This document shows, one piece after another, positions 14,107-16,291 of a stretch of 16,291 nt of DNA. The notes beneath the pieces were generated by a model. The model was not told the origin of the DNA and did no database searches. It worked only from the letters and a program-made list of their open reading frames with translations. Each line of letters begins with the position of its first letter. Position 1 is the stretch's first letter. Location: positions 1-16,291 of the forward strand of contig OMIW01000065.1 in NCBI GenBank assembly GCA_900299205.1, in the 5' to 3' direction. The stretch is from Pseudomonadota bacterium (GTDB taxonomy: Bacteria > Bdellovibrionota_C > UBA2361 > OMIW01). A program made the position numbers and the translations under genes.

Positions 14107-15441
14107 TCACCTTTTACCATCGGTCACCGAAGGTCGGCCGATGCTGTAATAGGTGAATCCTAGTGATTGCATATCTTTGCGGGCAAAAATATTGCGACCG
14201 TCAAAAATAACAGGCTGTTTTAGATTGGTCCTGATTCTTTCAAATGCAGGAGCGCGGAATTCATTCCACTCAGTGCAAACTATCAGTGCGTCAGCTCCAG
14301 AGAGAACACCGTAGTTAGATGCACCGTAGGTTACCTGGGGATGCTCACCAAATCTCTCTCGGAAGGTTGCGTTTGCCTCTGGATCATGGGCTTGGATGGA
14401 CGCACCGAGCTTGACGAGCTCGCTGAGAAGGACTAGCGCCGGGGCTTCGCGCACGTCATCGGTGCGGGGCTTGAATGCTAACCCCCATACGGCAAAGACC
14501 TTCCCCCGTATTGCCTCTTTGCTTCCGTAGTGGCCAATGATCTTATCGAGAAGGACCCGTTTCTGACGGAAATTGACCTGTTCAGCGGCGGTCGCAAGCA
14601 ATAGCTCTACCCCGTGGTCTTTCCCCGTTCGCACAAGTGCTTGCACATCTTTGGGAAAGCATGAGCCTCCATACCCGATCCCGGGGAAGAGAAAGCTTTT
14701 CCCGATCCGCGCATCGCTCCCTATTCCATTGCGAACCGAGTTGATGTTCGCTCCGGTCTTCTCGCAAAGAAGTGCGATCTCGTTCATGAATGATACCCGA
14801 ATTGCGAGCATCGTATTCGCCGCGTACTTAGTCATTTCAGCTGAGACAACATCCATGATCAGGATTGGGTTGCCCGTGCGGGTAAATGGCTCGTACAGCT
14901 CAGTCATTACCTTTTCTGCATTAGGCGAATCAACTCCCACGACGACGCGGTCGGGTCTAAGAAAATCATCGAGCGCGGTACCCTCCTTGAGAAACTCGGG
15001 GTTACTGACGACATCGACGGTGAAGGTCGTCTGCGCTTCGATGGTCTTTCTCACCAGTGCAGCAGTGCCGACGGGAACGGTCGATTTATCGACAACAATC
15101 TTAGGTCCATTCATGGCCTTGCCGATGCCGTTTGCAACCGCGAGTACATGGGTCAGATCTGCCGAGCCATCCTCGTCCTGAGGAGTGCCAACCGCGATGA
15201 AGATCACATCGGAGGCTTTTACCGCAGCATCGAGAGAGGTTGTGAATGAGAGCCGAGATAGCTTGGCATTCCGCTGAACGAGATCCTCGAGCCCCGGTTC
15301 ATAAATCGGGATCTGCCCCTGCTCAAGCATCGCTATCTTTTTCTCGTCGACGTCAACACAGATGACGTCATTTCCTTGCTCGGCAAAACACGCTCCAGCA
15401 ACAAGCCCGACGTATCCGGAACCGATGACTGCGATGTTCAT
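14107..15441 (-). CDS. ugd: UDP-glucose 6-dehydrogenase
   Basis: Ugd oxidises UDP-glucose twice with NAD+ to UDP-glucuronate, a precursor for exopolysaccharide, lipopolysaccharide or pentose sugars. The product is 444 residues from ATG 15441, which has AGGAG seven bases upstream. A longer in-frame start at 15522 adds 27 proline-rich residues and is less likely. The Rossmann motif is MNIAVIGSGYVGL, then FIAVGTPQDEDGSADL and VDKSTVPVGT. VSNPEFLKEGTALDDF and the catalytic Cys261 in GYGGSCFPKD are intact, followed by WGLAFKPRTDDVREAPA and the C-terminal domain VCTEWNEF. All family landmarks are present, and Tyr/Lys positions conform. GDP-mannose dehydrogenase is a less likely alternative. It probably forms a transcription unit with the HAD-UbiA gene. 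Confidence 0.95.
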   Translation of the reverse strand: MNIAVIGSGYVGLVAGACFAEQGNDVICVDVDEKKIAMLEQGQIPIYEPGLEDLVQRNAKLSRLSFTTSLDAAVKASDVIFIAVGTPQDEDGSADLTHVLAVANGIGKAMNGPKIVVDKSTVPVGTAALVRKTIEAQTTFTVDVVSNPEFLKEGTALDDFLRPDRVVVGVDSPNAEKVMTELYEPFTRTGNPILIMDVVSAEMTKYAANTMLAIRVSFMNEIALLCEKTGANINSVRNGIGSDARIGKSFLFPGIGYGGSCFPKDVQALVRTGKDHGVELLLATAAEQVNFRQKRVLLDKIIGHYGSKEAIRGKVFAVWGLAFKPRTDDVREAPALVLLSELVKLGASIQAHDPEANATFRERFGEHPQVTYGASNYGVLSGADALIVCTEWNEFRAPAFERIRTNLKQPVIFDGRNIFARKDMQSLGFTYYSIGRPSVTDGKR

Positions 15442-15513
15442 AGGGAGACTCCTGTGGGGAAGGTTAAGGCGGAGGAATGGTAGGATAGGTGGGGGGGGGA
15501 TGCAAGAGATATC

Positions 15514-15540
15514 CCCTACCACCTGTACATGGTGGGAGGG
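15514..15540. repeat. inverted repeat upstream of ugd
   Basis: CCACC (15519-15523) and GGTGG (15531-15535) flank a seven-base loop containing TGTACA. Beyond a two-base mismatch, CCC and GGG extend the stem. There is no U-tract on either strand, so it could be an operator or the weak end of the upstream transcript. A run of nine G lies at 15491-15499 between it and the ugd start. Confidence 0.3.
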
Positions 15541-15640
15541 CCCTCAACGTAATACTGGTAAGGATACCATCCCTGTTCTACTCTCTTGAGCTCCCTCTAA
15601 CAGGCGAGCACCGGAATCTACTCGATAGAAATCTCTATGA

Positions 15641-16291
15641 TCAGAGTCTGAGGTCCGAGGAAAACTTGCCGAAAAGTCTCTTCAGGTTGTCCTCTATTCG
15701 CCGAATATCATCGACTGACCCAACATCCGCGTCCGAGCCCTTCTTGCGGGCAGTCCAAGCCCCTGTTGTCCGATTAATCGAAACGGTCACCCCATCGGAT
15801 ATTTCAAAATCAACCTTTCCATTCAAGGTTTTCATTTCGGGGTGCTCTGATTGGAGCCAGGAGAGAAACTTTGGGTGCGAAAGATAGTCAGCTATGATCT
15901 TATTTTCAGATTGATGTCGTGCGCCATCTGCTCTGAGTCCTGAATGGGGTCGAGCGAAGGAACTACCATTGCCGAGTCTATTGCCGCCACCCTTCTCGTA
16001 CTCCCAAAGAAGTTTCTGGAGGAGATCTTCCGCATCGCGCACGAGGGCCTTATTGCTCATCGCGCCGTTTCCTTCGGAATCCACGATGGTCACCCCCCCC
16101 GCCTTGTTGAGGATGATTCGTCCCTTTACACTCGCGGGACCCCAATTATTCGGGGCGATTATGGGAATTCCCACGACCCCCCCCTTTTCCGACAGAGTCT
16201 GAGCATCCGACCCCAACCACCCCTGCGGGAATTCCCTTCTCAAGAACTCAATCCCCTTTTGAGTTGAGACAAGGGCGTTAATCCGATTCGC
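15641..16291 (-). CDS. unrecognised protein, C-terminal 216 residues (5' end beyond the window)
   Basis: The frame is open from the window edge at 16291 to a TGA at 15641-15643, so the start lies outside. I recognise no family. The visible part starts ANRINALVSTQKGIEFLRRE, then a glycine-rich beta-like stretch (GIPIIAPNNWGPASVKG, GGVTIVDSEGNGAMS), a helical acidic segment (VRDAEDLLQKLLWEYEKGGG), a Ser/His/Arg-rich linker, and a C-terminal part ending in a charged helix (DDIRRIEDNLKRLFGKFSSDLRL). It has no Cys in the visible part and no membrane segment. It lies 199 bases upstream of ugd on the same strand, with no strong terminator between them. Sugar metabolism is not implied. Confidence 0.6.
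   Translation of the reverse strand, partial: ANRINALVSTQKGIEFLRREFPQGWLGSDAQTLSEKGGVVGIPIIAPNNWGPASVKGRIILNKAGGVTIVDSEGNGAMSNKALVRDAEDLLQKLLWEYEKGGGNRLGNGSSFARPHSGLRADGARHQSENKIIADYLSHPKFLSWLQSEHPEMKTLNGKVDFEISDGVTVSINRTTGAWTARKKGSDADVGSVDDIRRIEDNLKRLFGKFSSDLRL

Noticed and set aside
15442-15522. 27-residue N-terminal extension of UDP-glucose dehydrogenase
   Set aside because: The Rossmann motif normally begins at the protein start, and ATG 15441 has AGGAG at the right distance.
1-16291. CRISPR arrays, tRNA or rRNA genes, insertion sequences, integrases, toxin-antitoxin or phage-defence genes
   Set aside because: No regularly spaced repeats, cloverleaf sequences, transposase motifs or known defence domains were seen on either strand by reading. 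A computed search could still find a short degenerate element.

Overview
This 16.3 kb window is a chromosomal housekeeping segment of a diderm (Gram-negative-type) bacterium with mid-range GC content. The evidence for an outer envelope is a lipobox protein with Gly at +2 and an exported small protein. A UDP-glucose dehydrogenase and a UbiA-type polyprenyl-phosphate transferase point to envelope polysaccharide chemistry. The lexA-recA order on one strand occurs in several proteobacterial groups, but the lineage cannot be fixed from the sequence alone. There are no tRNA or rRNA genes, insertion sequences, integrases or CRISPR arrays. Both window edges cut a gene.

Left part, + strand (1-2381): the 3' end of an unrecognised gene, a 189-residue lipoprotein, and argJ (glutamate N-acetyltransferase/ornithine acetyltransferase of arginine synthesis). 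argJ converges on a long minus-strand series, and an 8-bp inverted repeat spans the argJ stop codon.

Middle part, - strand (2420-10123), listed from right to left as transcribed: a recA-proximal protein that looks like the C-terminal half of M48-peptidase/TerB-type proteins without the peptidase, a membrane-anchored SGNH hydrolase, a crotonase-fold protein lacking both hydratase glutamates, a complete three-gene ABC-2 exporter (ATPase plus two permeases, tightly coupled), a small secreted protein, and a carboxynorspermidine synthase-type (saccharopine dehydrogenase-like) enzyme.

Right part, - strand (10148-16291): a truncated unknown gene at the edge, ugd (UDP-glucose 6-dehydrogenase), a HAD-UbiA fusion related to decaprenyl-phosphate phosphoribosyltransferase, lexA, a 484-bp intergenic region, and recA. 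LexA and RecA are the core of the SOS response. LexA has an intact Ala-Gly cleavage site and Ser/Lys dyad, and RecA is full length.

Most of the window is ordinary. The best candidates for something new are the lexA-recA intergenic region (a promoter-like motif shared with lexA, candidate operators and two hairpins), the peptidase-less TerB-like protein that sits directly after recA, and the structured stretch upstream of the carboxynorspermidine synthase gene.
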